Shown here piece after piece: positions 1 to 6,089 of a DNA stretch of 8,554 nucleotides. Made by a program: the position numbers and the translations under genes. Position 1 is the first letter of the stretch. Each line of letters begins with the position of its first letter. The notes beneath the pieces are model-generated. The model was not told where the DNA came from and did no database searches. It worked only from the letters and a program-made list of their open reading frames with translations. Origin of the DNA: Candidatus Acetothermia bacterium. Lineage in GTDB: Bacteria; Bipolaricaulota; Bipolaricaulia; RBG-16-55-9; JANLFV01. The DNA lies in the NCBI GenBank assembly GCA_028275195.1, contig JAPWVC010000052.1, forward strand, positions 1 through 8,554, written 5' to 3'.

Positions 1-636
1 AAGCTCCAGTTCTTCGAGCAACTCCCCCAAGCGCTCAGGGAGGCCTTCCTGGCGAGGAACTTTAACCTCAGCCTGGAGAACCCGATGGTGATCGCCGGGC
101 TCCTGATCGGGGCGATGGTCCCCTTCATCTTCTGCTCGATCACGATGCGGGCAGTCGGGCGAGCGGCCTCGAAGATCGTGCTCGAGGTCCGGCGCCAGTT
201 CCGTGAGATCCAGGGCTTGCTCGAGGGGAAGGCCGAGCCGGATTCGGCCCGGGCAGTGGACATCGTCACCCGGGCGGCCCAGCGGGAGATGATCCTCCCC
301 GCCCTGATGGCGATCATTACTCCCCTGCTCGTCGGGATCTTTCTTGGGGTCTCGGCCTTGGTGGGCCTGCTCATCGGGGCCCTCGCTAGCGGCTTCGTCG
401 TGGCAGTGATGATGGCCAACGCCGGTGGGGCTTGGGACAATGCCAAGAAATACATCGAAGAGGGGGCTTACGGGGGGAAGGGGACCTTCGCCCACAAGGC
501 CTCGATCACTGGGGACACTGTCGGCGATCCTTTTAAAGATACTTCCGGGCCGAGCCTGAACATCCTGATTAAGCTGATGAGCATGGTCTCGGTCGTCTTC
601 GCCGCTTTCATCGTCGCCAAGGCGTTCTTCAAGTAG
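1..636 (+). CDS. hppA: Membrane-bound ion-pumping pyrophosphatase, C-terminal part (5' end outside window)
   Basis: Integral membrane enzyme that hydrolyses pyrophosphate and uses the energy to pump H+ and/or Na+ across the cytoplasmic membrane. The reading frame is open from base 1, so only the last 211 residues are seen; full-length members have roughly 670-800. Visible family signatures are MRAVGRAA with the following EVRRQFREIQGLLEGKA stretch, the MANAGGAWDNAKKYIE segment (GGAWDNAKKY at visible residues 142-151), and the near-invariant GDTVGDPFKDTSGPSLN block (171-187), whose Asp, Lys and Asn residues belong to the cytosolic Mg-PPi site. Hydrophobic segments lie at about 29-47, 100-140 and 189-209. 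The ATG at 85 is internal, not the start. The residues that decide potassium dependence and ion selectivity lie upstream of the window, so the subtype cannot be called. The next gene begins 1 nt after the stop, so the two are probably translationally coupled. Confidence 0.97.
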   Translation, partial: KLQFFEQLPQALREAFLARNFNLSLENPMVIAGLLIGAMVPFIFCSITMRAVGRAASKIVLEVRRQFREIQGLLEGKAEPDSARAVDIVTRAAQREMILPALMAIITPLLVGIFLGVSALVGLLIGALASGFVVAVMMANAGGAWDNAKKYIEEGAYGGKGTFAHKASITGDTVGDPFKDTSGPSLNILIKLMSMVSVVFAAFIVAKAFFK

Positions 637-637
637 G

Positions 638-1861
638 ATGCTCCGGGAGCTGGTGGATGAGGGTGAAGCGCGGCTCCCGGATTGGGCTCGCTCACTGGTC
701 AGCCTTCCCGGGACGATCCTGAAGCTCTTCGGCCAGGAGCCGCCCCAGCCGCCGCTCCCAGCGGAGCTGCTCCCCGATCTTGAAGGGGTCCGAAAGGTCG
801 TCCTCCTCACCCTTGATGCCCTCGGATGGGAGCAGCTCCTCCCGCTGATGGAGGATAAGGGGCTGGTCTTCGCCAGGCTGGCCGAGGAAGGGCGGCTTGG
901 CCCCCTCACCTCAGTCTTCCCGGCCACGACGGCCACGGCCTTGGCGAGCCTTGCCACCGGCCTTCCCCCGGGGGAGCATGGGCTGCTCGGGTTCCGCATG
1001 TTCCTAAAGGAATTCGGGCTGGTGGCGAACATGCTTAGCCTCTCCCCCGAGGGGTTCAAGCGGCCGGATGTGCTGCTCGAGCTCGGCCTCAAGCCGACCC
1101 GGTTCTTCCCGGCTAAGACGATTTACGAACGGCTCGCCCCGAGGGTTCGATCGTTCATGCTCCTCAAGCTCCCCTTCCTCCGGAGCGGCCTCTCGCGCCT
1201 GCTCTACCGCGGCGCGCATCTTATGCCGATCATCAACTCCTCCGACCTCTGCGTCCAGATGAGGAAGCTCTTGGAGCAGAATCCGGATGACCCTCTCTTC
1301 ATCAGCGCCTACTGGGATGCCATCGACGGGATCGGCCACATCTACGGGCCTTCCCAGGAGGAGCTTCAAGCAGAGCTCCGGCAGCTCTCCTTCTCCCTGG
1401 AGCACGAATTCTTCGAGAAGCTCAGCCCGCGAGCCGCCCGCGATGCTTTGATGTTGATCACTGCCGACCACGGGCTGGTCGAGGTCCGCCGCGAGGAGAT
1501 GTTCTCGATCACGCGCCATCCGCGCCTCGCCCGGAGCTTACTCCTCCCGCCGACCGGGGACTTCCGCGTGAGCTACCTTCACCTCCGGCAGGGGGAGCTT
1601 AAGCCGATCAAGCGCTATCTAAGGCGATATAGCGATCGGGTCATCGCCCTCGAATCGGATGAGGCCCTCGCCGCGGGCCTATTCGGCCCAGCAAGGACCA
1701 TTAGAGAGGAGTGGTGGCCCCGGATCGGCGATCTGGTCCTGCTCGCTCGCGGGCGGGGGTTCATCTTTTACCCCTACGATGAATTCTGCCTGAAGGGCTA
1801 CCACGGCGGGCTCACGCCGGAGGAGATGCTCGTCCCGCTCTTTGCCCTCCGGCTCGGCTAG
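638..1861 (+). CDS. Alkaline phosphatase superfamily phosphodiesterase (type I phosphodiesterase/nucleotide pyrophosphatase-like)
   Basis: A 407-residue predicted two-metal phosphoesterase of the NPP/PglZ-like branch of the alkaline phosphatase superfamily. All expected active-site positions are present: D60 in VVLLTLDALGW, T98 as likely nucleophile in FPATTATALASLATG, D230 and H234 in the D..GH..GP motif, D277-H278 in ITADHGL, and H389 in YHGGLTPEEMLVPL near the end. The N-terminus shows no signal peptide or membrane span, so a cytoplasmic location is inferred, whereas many relatives are exported. The substrate cannot be told from sequence; nucleotide, phospholipid and phosphonate diesters are all handled by relatives. 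It starts 1 nt after the pyrophosphatase stop with no good Shine-Dalgarno of its own, so it probably depends on translation of hppA. Family assignment is firm; the specific reaction is not known. Confidence 0.88.
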   Translation: MLRELVDEGEARLPDWARSLVSLPGTILKLFGQEPPQPPLPAELLPDLEGVRKVVLLTLDALGWEQLLPLMEDKGLVFARLAEEGRLGPLTSVFPATTATALASLATGLPPGEHGLLGFRMFLKEFGLVANMLSLSPEGFKRPDVLLELGLKPTRFFPAKTIYERLAPRVRSFMLLKLPFLRSGLSRLLYRGAHLMPIINSSDLCVQMRKLLEQNPDDPLFISAYWDAIDGIGHIYGPSQEELQAELRQLSFSLEHEFFEKLSPRAARDALMLITADHGLVEVRREEMFSITRHPRLARSLLLPPTGDFRVSYLHLRQGELKPIKRYLRRYSDRVIALESDEALAAGLFGPARTIREEWWPRIGDLVLLARGRGFIFYPYDEFCLKGYHGGLTPEEMLVPLFALRLG

Positions 1862-1876
1862 GCTGGGCTAGCCAGG

Positions 1877-1906
1877 TTGCAACGATCGACGGACTAGCGT
1901 TATCCT
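1877..1906 (+). promoter_or_regulatory. Candidate sigma-70-type promoter for the UPF0173 hydrolase
   Basis: In the 66-nt gap before the hydrolase gene, TTGCAA (1877-1882) and TATCCT (1901-1906) are 18 bp apart, each matching 4 of 6 consensus bases. Transcription would start near 1913, just before the ribosome binding site. A short imperfect hairpin (CCTTCCT against AGGAAAGG, 1904-1920) overlaps that site. The match is modest, and read-through from the upstream pair is an alternative. Confidence 0.25.
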
Positions 1907-1927
1907 TCCTTCAGGAAAGGAGGGCTC

Positions 1928-2605
1928 ATGGCCGGGAAAGAAACAAAGCTCGATGGCTTGACCATCCGGTGGATCGGGCATTCGACGGTCCAGATCAAGG
2001 ACACCAAGGGGAGGGTCATTTATATCGACCCCTTCTCCAAGGTGTTGAAGGGGACGGAAGAGAAGGCGGACCTGATCGTGAGCACTCATGCCCACTTCGA
2101 CCACTTCGACCCCGGGGCGATCAACCAGCTCTGCAAGCCGGGGACGGAGGTGGTGGCCAAGAAGGGCTGTAACCTCAGGGAGGTCAAGGCCGCCAAAGCC
2201 CAGGAACTGGAGGTCGGCCAAGCTCTGGAGGTCGGGGGAGTGAAGCTCAAGGCCGTCCAGGCCTACAATACTCACCGGTTCCGCTCACCGGGCCAGCCCT
2301 TCCATCCCAAGGGCTTCGGGATGGGGGTGATCCTCGAGCTCGAGGGGAAGCGGCTCTACTACGCTGGGGACACCGACTCGATCCCGGAGATGGCAGCCCT
2401 CAAGCAAGAGGCCTTGGACCTGGCCTTCCTCCCCATCGGCGGGACCTACACCATGGACGGCCCGGAGGCGGCGGAGGCAGCGAGGACGATCGCCCCGAAG
2501 ATCGTGATCCCCACGCATTACAACCTCTTGCCGGAGACGAGGGCCGACCCCGAGGACTTCAAGAAGAGGCTGGCTGGGACAGGGATCGAGGTCCGGATCT
2601 TGTAA
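1928..2605 (+). CDS. UPF0173-type metal-dependent hydrolase (metallo-beta-lactamase fold)
   Basis: A 225-residue soluble single-domain protein of the metallo-beta-lactamase superfamily, matching the UPF0173/YtkL-like group in length and motif layout. The THAHFDHFD motif supplies H54, H56, D58 and H59; H116 (AYNTH), D148 (YAGDTD) and H197 (IPTHYN) complete a binuclear metal site. The opening LTIRWIGHSTVQI and IYIDPF strands are typical of this group. Members are predicted hydrolases, and their physiological substrates are mostly unknown. The ATG is supported by a strong purine-rich site, GGAAAGGAGG at 1914-1923, 4 nt upstream. The gene is followed after 19 nt by a small same-strand gene with its own good ribosome binding site, so the two probably form a bicistron. 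Family confidence is high; function is open. Confidence 0.9.
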   Translation: MAGKETKLDGLTIRWIGHSTVQIKDTKGRVIYIDPFSKVLKGTEEKADLIVSTHAHFDHFDPGAINQLCKPGTEVVAKKGCNLREVKAAKAQELEVGQALEVGGVKLKAVQAYNTHRFRSPGQPFHPKGFGMGVILELEGKRLYYAGDTDSIPEMAALKQEALDLAFLPIGGTYTMDGPEAAEAARTIAPKIVIPTHYNLLPETRADPEDFKKRLAGTGIEVRIL

Positions 2606-2624
2606 GATCAAGGAGGGTGAGCTG

Positions 2625-2849
2625 ATGGCACCGGAGTTCCCGCGGTTCCTCTTCCGGGTGAAGGACGCCGAGATCGAGCGCGAAGCCCGCCGAATGGTCG
2701 AGCACTTCGGGATCGACGACATCGAGATCCGCCGGGACGATACAATCAAGGACGCCTGGCTCGAGGACTACGAGCGACGAAAGACGATCTATGGCCTAGA
2801 AGATATAGAAGAATACTTCCGGAAGCTAGTCTCCGGGGAGATCGACTGA
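2625..2849 (+). CDS. Small charged protein of unknown function (74 aa)
   Basis: I do not recognise a family. The protein is short, soluble and highly charged: Arg/Lys and Asp/Glu are spread throughout, with no Cys, no signal peptide and no membrane span. Helical stretches are likely at about 13-27 (DAEIEREARRMVEHF) and 58-70 (EDIEEYFRKLVSG). Coding is supported by a consensus AGGAGG at 2611-2616 placed 8 nt before the ATG, by its position 19 nt after the hydrolase stop, and by G/C-rich third positions like its neighbours. Its last 24 nt overlap the 3' end of the convergent osmC-like gene, so both genes use the same bases on opposite strands. It could be an accessory to the upstream hydrolase, but this is inferred from position only. 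Confidence 0.7.
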   Translation: MAPEFPRFLFRVKDAEIEREARRMVEHFGIDDIEIRRDDTIKDAWLEDYERRKTIYGLEDIEEYFRKLVSGEID

Positions 2850-3266
2850 CCGCTCGGGGTTGATATGGTAGTCATAAGTGATCTTCGCCCCTTTGCCAAG
2901 CATCGCCCCGACGGAGCAATAGCGCTCTAGGGAGAGGTCGATCGCCTTCTTCAATTTGTCCTCTGGAATGTCGGCCCCCCAAATCCGGTAGGTGAGATGG
3001 ATCTTTGTGAAGGCCTTGGGGTGCTCCTCGGCCCGCTCGGCCTCCAGGCCGATCTCGAACCGCGCCCACTCCACCCGCATCTTCCTCAAGATCGAGACGA
3101 CATCCATCCCGGTGCAGCCGCCCAGGGCGAGCAGGACCAGCTCCATCGGGCTCGGGCCGGCCTCAAGGCCCCCGACCTCTGCATGGGTATCCAGCACGAG
3201 GGCATGGCCGCTCTCGGCCGTCCCCACAAACTGGAGCCCCTCGCTCCACTTGACCTTGGCCTTCAT
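2826..3266 (-). CDS. OsmC family protein (YhfA-like)
   Basis: A 146-residue protein of the OsmC/Ohr fold, whose characterised members reduce organic or fatty-acid hydroperoxides with a pair of reactive cysteines and act as dimers in the cytoplasm. Visible features are the GPSPMELVLLALGGCTGMD block, with E42 and the peroxidatic-type Cys C51, and C117 in ERYCSVGAML as resolving-type Cys. This arrangement and the length fit the YhfA-like branch better than true Ohr. It starts 22 nt after the stop of the M3 peptidase on the same strand, with a GGGGGTG purine tract just upstream of the ATG, so it is very probably cotranscribed with the peptidase. Its 3' end overlaps the convergent small gene by 24 nt. 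The reductant is not evident; the thiol oxidoreductases across the divergent control region are candidates. Confidence 0.92.
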   Translation of the reverse strand: MKAKVKWSEGLQFVGTAESGHALVLDTHAEVGGLEAGPSPMELVLLALGGCTGMDVVSILRKMRVEWARFEIGLEAERAEEHPKAFTKIHLTYRIWGADIPEDKLKKAIDLSLERYCSVGAMLGKGAKITYDYHINPERSVDLPGD

Positions 3267-3288
3267 TTCGCACCCCCGGCTAGCTAGG

Positions 3289-5022
3289 CTAGAGCAGCTC
3301 CGCCCTTAGGGCCCGGGCTGCCCCGGCCACGGTTCCGCTCGAGAAGTCGAACTGAAGCCCGGCGGCCTGGAAAAGCTCCGGGAGGGGCCTTGAGCCACCG
3401 AGCCCTAGGGCCCGGAGATAGGCCGCGACCGCGCCTTTAGGATCGGTTTTCGCATTCCGCCAGACCCCCAGGGCCCCCAACTGGGCGATCCCGTATTCGA
3501 TGTAGTAGAAGGGATACTCAAATAGGTGGATCTGCCGCTGCCATTGATTCTCCAGGGCTTCCTCGTAGCCCTCCCAGCTCTCGAGCCCTCCGAAGCGGCG
3601 GCGCAATTCCAGCCACTGTTCCTTCCGCTCCCTGCGGCTGTGGCCGGGATGGGTATAGATCCAGTGCTGGAAGGCATCGATGGTGGCGATCCAGGGCAAG
3701 AGGCGGACGATCCGCTCGAGGTGCTCCCGCTTAGAGCGGATGGCCTCGTCCCTCCTTCGGTAGAAGACCTCGAGGTGCTCCCCGCCCAAGAGTTCCATCC
3801 CCATCGAGGCCACCTCAGCGAACTCCAGCGGGGCATGGCGGTAGTGGTAGAGCGGCTGCTCCCGCGCCGCCAGCGTGTGGAAGGCATGGCCGGACTCGTG
3901 GAGCATCGTCCGGAGATCGTCGTCCCGCCCGACGGCGTTGGCGAAGATGAAGGGGAGCCGCTTCTCTGCGAGAGTGGCGCTGTAAGCCCCCGGGGCCTTC
4001 CCCTTCCGACTCTCCAGGTCCAGGAGCCCGAGCCCACGCAAGCGGCGGAAGGCCCGCCCCAGCTCCTCCCCGACCCGGGAGAAGACCTCCTCGCAGCCCT
4101 GGACCAACTCCTCAGCGGCCTTGAATGGCCGGAGCGGCGGACGGCCAGCGGGGTCCACCAGAAGGTCCCATGGCCGGAGGCGCTTATAGCCTAGCTCCTT
4201 CTGGCGGCGGCGCTGGAGTTCCCGCATCAAGGGGACGATCTCCTCCTCGACCGCGCGGTGGAAGCGGAGGCAGTCCTCCGGGGTATAATCGAACCGCTCG
4301 CGGCGGCGGAAGGCGTAGTCCCGATAATTGCTGAACCCGGCATTCCGGGCGATCTGCTCGCGAAGTGCCAATAGCTCATCGTAAATCTCATCGATCTTCT
4401 CGCGGTCCTCGAGCCGCCGCTCCTCTATCAGCTCCCAGGCCGCCCTCCTGATCCGCCGCTCTGGCTCCTCTAGGTAACGGGCCATCTGCTGGAGGGTCTG
4501 CTCCTTCCCCCTAAAGTAGACTGTCATCGCACCAGAGACCTTCTGGTATTGCTGGGCCAGCTTGGCCTCCTCCTTCTCCAGGGGGACATTCTCCTCCCGG
4601 AAGAGGGCGACCTGGTTGGCGATGCTCCGATCCAGGACATAGTAAAATGAGGCCGGAGTCGAGGCGAGTTCCCCGCGGGCCGAGCTTTGGACATACCTCT
4701 CCCGGAGGCGCTGGAAGCGGGGTTTGGCCTTGGGCTCGATCTCCTCGATGAACTCAAGATAAGCCCGCTCCCTCTCGGGGTCGTCGGTCTGGCAGGTCAT
4801 CCGGATGTAGCGGATCGTCCCCTCTTCGTCGAGTGCCGCCTCCAGCTCGGACCAGTCCAAAAGCCAGTGCTCCAGGGCCGCGCGGGAGTCGAGCCTCCGC
4901 CCCTCGAGCTCGGAAAAGAGCGGCTCGAGCACCTCCCATCTCCCTAGGTCCAGCTCCTCAGGGAGGAACCTCCGCGGGTGGTCCTGGGGGAGCCGGCGTA
5001 GGTCGAGCTCCTCAGCCATCAT
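3289..5022 (-). CDS. M3 family oligoendopeptidase (zinc metallopeptidase)
   Basis: A 577-residue cytoplasmic zinc peptidase that trims short peptides. The gluzincin motif HESGH gives H375, E376 and H379, and the third zinc ligand is E403 in LEFAEVASMGMEL, 28 residues after H375, as expected for family M3. The C-terminal FEYPFYYIEYGIAQLGALG segment (501-519) carries the substrate-binding tyrosines. The N-terminal half is largely helical and charged. The segment RTMLHESGHAFHTLAA resembles the M3 group related to, but distinct from, PepF, so no symbol is given. Two ATGs are adjacent: AGGAGG (5027-5032) is 4 nt from the first (5022) and 7 nt from the second (5019), so initiation at 5019 is equally or more likely. 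A promoter lies directly upstream and the osmC-like gene follows. Confidence 0.95.
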   Translation of the reverse strand: MMAEELDLRRLPQDHPRRFLPEELDLGRWEVLEPLFSELEGRRLDSRAALEHWLLDWSELEAALDEEGTIRYIRMTCQTDDPERERAYLEFIEEIEPKAKPRFQRLRERYVQSSARGELASTPASFYYVLDRSIANQVALFREENVPLEKEEAKLAQQYQKVSGAMTVYFRGKEQTLQQMARYLEEPERRIRRAAWELIEERRLEDREKIDEIYDELLALREQIARNAGFSNYRDYAFRRRERFDYTPEDCLRFHRAVEEEIVPLMRELQRRRQKELGYKRLRPWDLLVDPAGRPPLRPFKAAEELVQGCEEVFSRVGEELGRAFRRLRGLGLLDLESRKGKAPGAYSATLAEKRLPFIFANAVGRDDDLRTMLHESGHAFHTLAAREQPLYHYRHAPLEFAEVASMGMELLGGEHLEVFYRRRDEAIRSKREHLERIVRLLPWIATIDAFQHWIYTHPGHSRRERKEQWLELRRRFGGLESWEGYEEALENQWQRQIHLFEYPFYYIEYGIAQLGALGVWRNAKTDPKGAVAAYLRALGLGGSRPLPELFQAAGLQFDFSSGTVAGAARALRAELL

Positions 5023-5054
5023 CGGACCTCCTCATCCTCAGTTGTTGAGGGGAA

Positions 5055-5083
5055 AGTATACCCTTCCAGCCCCTCGGGAGCAA
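5055..5083 (-). promoter_or_regulatory. Leftward sigma-70-type promoter for the peptidase-osmC operon
   Basis: Read on the minus strand, TTGCTC (5083-5078) and TATACT (5060-5055) are separated by exactly 17 bp; the -10 matches 5 of 6 consensus bases and the -35 matches 4 of 6. Transcription would begin near 5048, leaving a leader of about 25 nt containing the AGGAGG site. Its -35 box is 3 bp from the -35 box of the rightward promoter. The plus-strand heptamer TATACCC (5057-5063), identical to half of the palindromic operator, overlaps this -10 box. Confidence 0.6.
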
Positions 5084-5086
5084 CCT

Positions 5087-5115
5087 TTGCCCCTTGCGGC
5101 CCCCGGTGGTATAAT
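5087..5115 (+). promoter_or_regulatory. Rightward sigma-70-type promoter for the thiol-redox operon
   Basis: TTGCCC (5087-5092) and a consensus TATAAT (5110-5115) are 17 bp apart. The predicted start at about 5121-5123 falls inside the palindromic operator, and the leader would be about 32 nt. It is the best promoter in the window and stands 40 nt upstream of the first gene. Confidence 0.75.
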
Positions 5116-5119
5116 CCAT

Positions 5120-5138
5120 TATACCCCTGAGGGGTATA
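5120..5138 (+). promoter_or_regulatory. CsoR/CstR-family operator (perfect 19-bp palindrome)
   Basis: TATACCCCT-G-AGGGGTATA is a perfect inverted repeat with 9-bp arms around one central base. A/T-rich ends flanking a C tract and G tract (TACCCC...GGGGTA) are the known pattern of CsoR-superfamily operators. It begins 5 bp after the -10 box and covers the expected transcription start, so a bound repressor would block the rightward promoter. The second gene of the operon encodes a repressor of this superfamily, so autoregulation is the simple reading. Confidence 0.8.
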
Positions 5139-5153
5139 GAGAGCGAGGTCGAG

Positions 5154-5810
5154 ATGAACTTACTCGGGGCTGAAGAGCGGGCTTACTTGCTGAAGGAGTT
5201 CCAGGGGCGGCTCGAGAGCGGTGTCCGCCTCCACTTCTTCCGGGACGGGGGCAAGATGGCCGCGACCACGGCCCAGCTCCTCGAGGAGCTAGCGGGCCTG
5301 GACGGGCGGATCACGGTCCAAAGCCACAACTTCCCTGGGGATCGCCAGGCCATCGAGCGGTTCGGGATCGACAAGGCCCCGGCGATCGTCCTGGCCGGCA
5401 TGGCTGGCTCCGCAGAGAAGAGCTATGGCCTCAGGTTCTTCGGCGGGCCGGTGGGGTATGAGTTCGGTTCCTTGGTCGAGGCGATCATCGATGTCTCGCG
5501 AGGGCGGGTTGACCTCCCTCAGGACATCATCCAAGAGCTAAGGCGGCTGGAGAGCCCCCTCCATATCCAGGTCTTCGTCACCCCGGGCTGCCCCTACTGC
5601 CCCAGGGCGGTCCGGACGGCCCACAAGTTCGCCATGGTCAATGAGCATATCACCTCTGACATGGTGATGGCGACCGAATTCGTCGACTTAGCCAACAGAT
5701 ATGGCATCACCGCTGTCCCCTATACCGTCGTCAATGAGGCGGCCGGCTTCGTTGGGGCCCTCCCGGAGAGGGAGTTCCTCGCCGAGGTCCTCAAGGGGGT
5801 CGAGGGGTAG
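5154..5810 (+). CDS. Double thioredoxin-fold protein disulfide oxidoreductase (PDO/AhpF N-terminal-like)
   Basis: A 218-residue protein made of two consecutive thioredoxin folds, close in plan to the archaeal protein disulfide oxidoreductases and to the N-terminal domain of AhpF. The second fold (about 135-216) is intact: C146-P-Y-C149 in VTPGCPYCPRAVRTAHKFA and the cis-proline P189 in TAVPYT. The first fold (about 8-118) keeps QLLEEL, the KAPAIVL proline P76 and the Y.LRFFG.P.GYEFG strand, but the CxxC expected after FFRDG is replaced by G33-K-M-A36, so this half cannot do dithiol chemistry. Such decay of the first site is the rule in AhpF. Likely role: passing electrons between a reductase and cytoplasmic disulfides or a peroxidase. 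It heads a four-gene operon whose promoter carries the CsoR-type operator. The start has a weak GAGG site 5 nt upstream. Confidence 0.9.
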   Translation: MNLLGAEERAYLLKEFQGRLESGVRLHFFRDGGKMAATTAQLLEELAGLDGRITVQSHNFPGDRQAIERFGIDKAPAIVLAGMAGSAEKSYGLRFFGGPVGYEFGSLVEAIIDVSRGRVDLPQDIIQELRRLESPLHIQVFVTPGCPYCPRAVRTAHKFAMVNEHITSDMVMATEFVDLANRYGITAVPYTVVNEAAGFVGALPEREFLAEVLKGVEG

Positions 5811-5814
5811 ATAG

Positions 5815-6072
5815 ATGGCGATAGCGCTCCAGCCGGAGGAGTTGAAGGCCGCGCGGGACCGCTTGCGGCGGATTGAGGGCCAGATCCGGGGGATCCAGCG
5901 GATGCTCGGGGAGCGGGACTGCGCCGAGGTCCTCACCCAGATCGCCGCGGCCAGGAGTGCCCTCCAGAAGGTTGCCCTATTTATCCTCCAGAGCTATGCA
6001 CGGGAGTGCTTGAGCGGGGCGAGGGAGGGGGAGATCGAGCGGCTGCTCCAGAGTTATCTGACCCTAACATAG
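5815..6072 (+). CDS. CsoR-superfamily (DUF156) transcriptional repressor with CstR-like Cys pair
   Basis: An 85-residue all-helical repressor of the CsoR/RcnR/FrmR/CstR superfamily, which binds DNA as a tetramer and releases it on metal or thiol-reactive signals. The signature runs from RDRLRRIEGQIRGIQRML (15-31) through C36AEVLTQIAAARSAL to ILQSYARECL with C65. Aligned to mycobacterial CsoR (Cys36, His61, Cys65), both cysteines are kept but the ligand histidine is Tyr61. A cysteine pair without histidine is the pattern of CstR, which senses per- and polysulfides through disulfide, trisulfide or tetrasulfide bridges. The gene starts 4 nt after the upstream stop and sits next to thiol oxidoreductases, not a copper ATPase. 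The palindrome at 5120-5138 is its likely operator. Superfamily membership is firm; the inducer is inference. Confidence 0.93.
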   Translation: MAIALQPEELKAARDRLRRIEGQIRGIQRMLGERDCAEVLTQIAAARSALQKVALFILQSYARECLSGAREGEIERLLQSYLTLT

Positions 6073-6089
6073 AGAAAGGAGGCGCGGAG

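Noticed and set aside
1004..1519. Long minus-strand open frame inside the phosphodiesterase gene
   Set aside because: It is antisense to a gene with every catalytic motif in place; its translation is low-complexity and acidic, as expected from a GC-rich mirror frame, with no ribosome site.
2625..2849. Antitoxin-like reading of the small gene
   Set aside because: Size and charge alone would allow it, but there is no toxin-sized partner and no recognisable DNA-binding or toxin fold nearby.
3405..4037. Minus-strand 210-codon frame within the M3 peptidase
   Set aside because: It lies out of frame with the HESGH-containing peptidase and its translation is Ser/Gly/Trp/Pro-rich, typical of a shifted frame.
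3526..4194. Plus-strand 222-codon frame opposite the M3 peptidase
   Set aside because: Antisense shadow of a well-supported gene; no recognisable domain or initiation signal.
6006..6089. Longer N-terminus for the glutaredoxin gene
   Set aside because: The extra 28 codons lie inside the repressor gene and have no family similarity, whereas AAAGGAGG stands 7 nt before the ATG at 6090.
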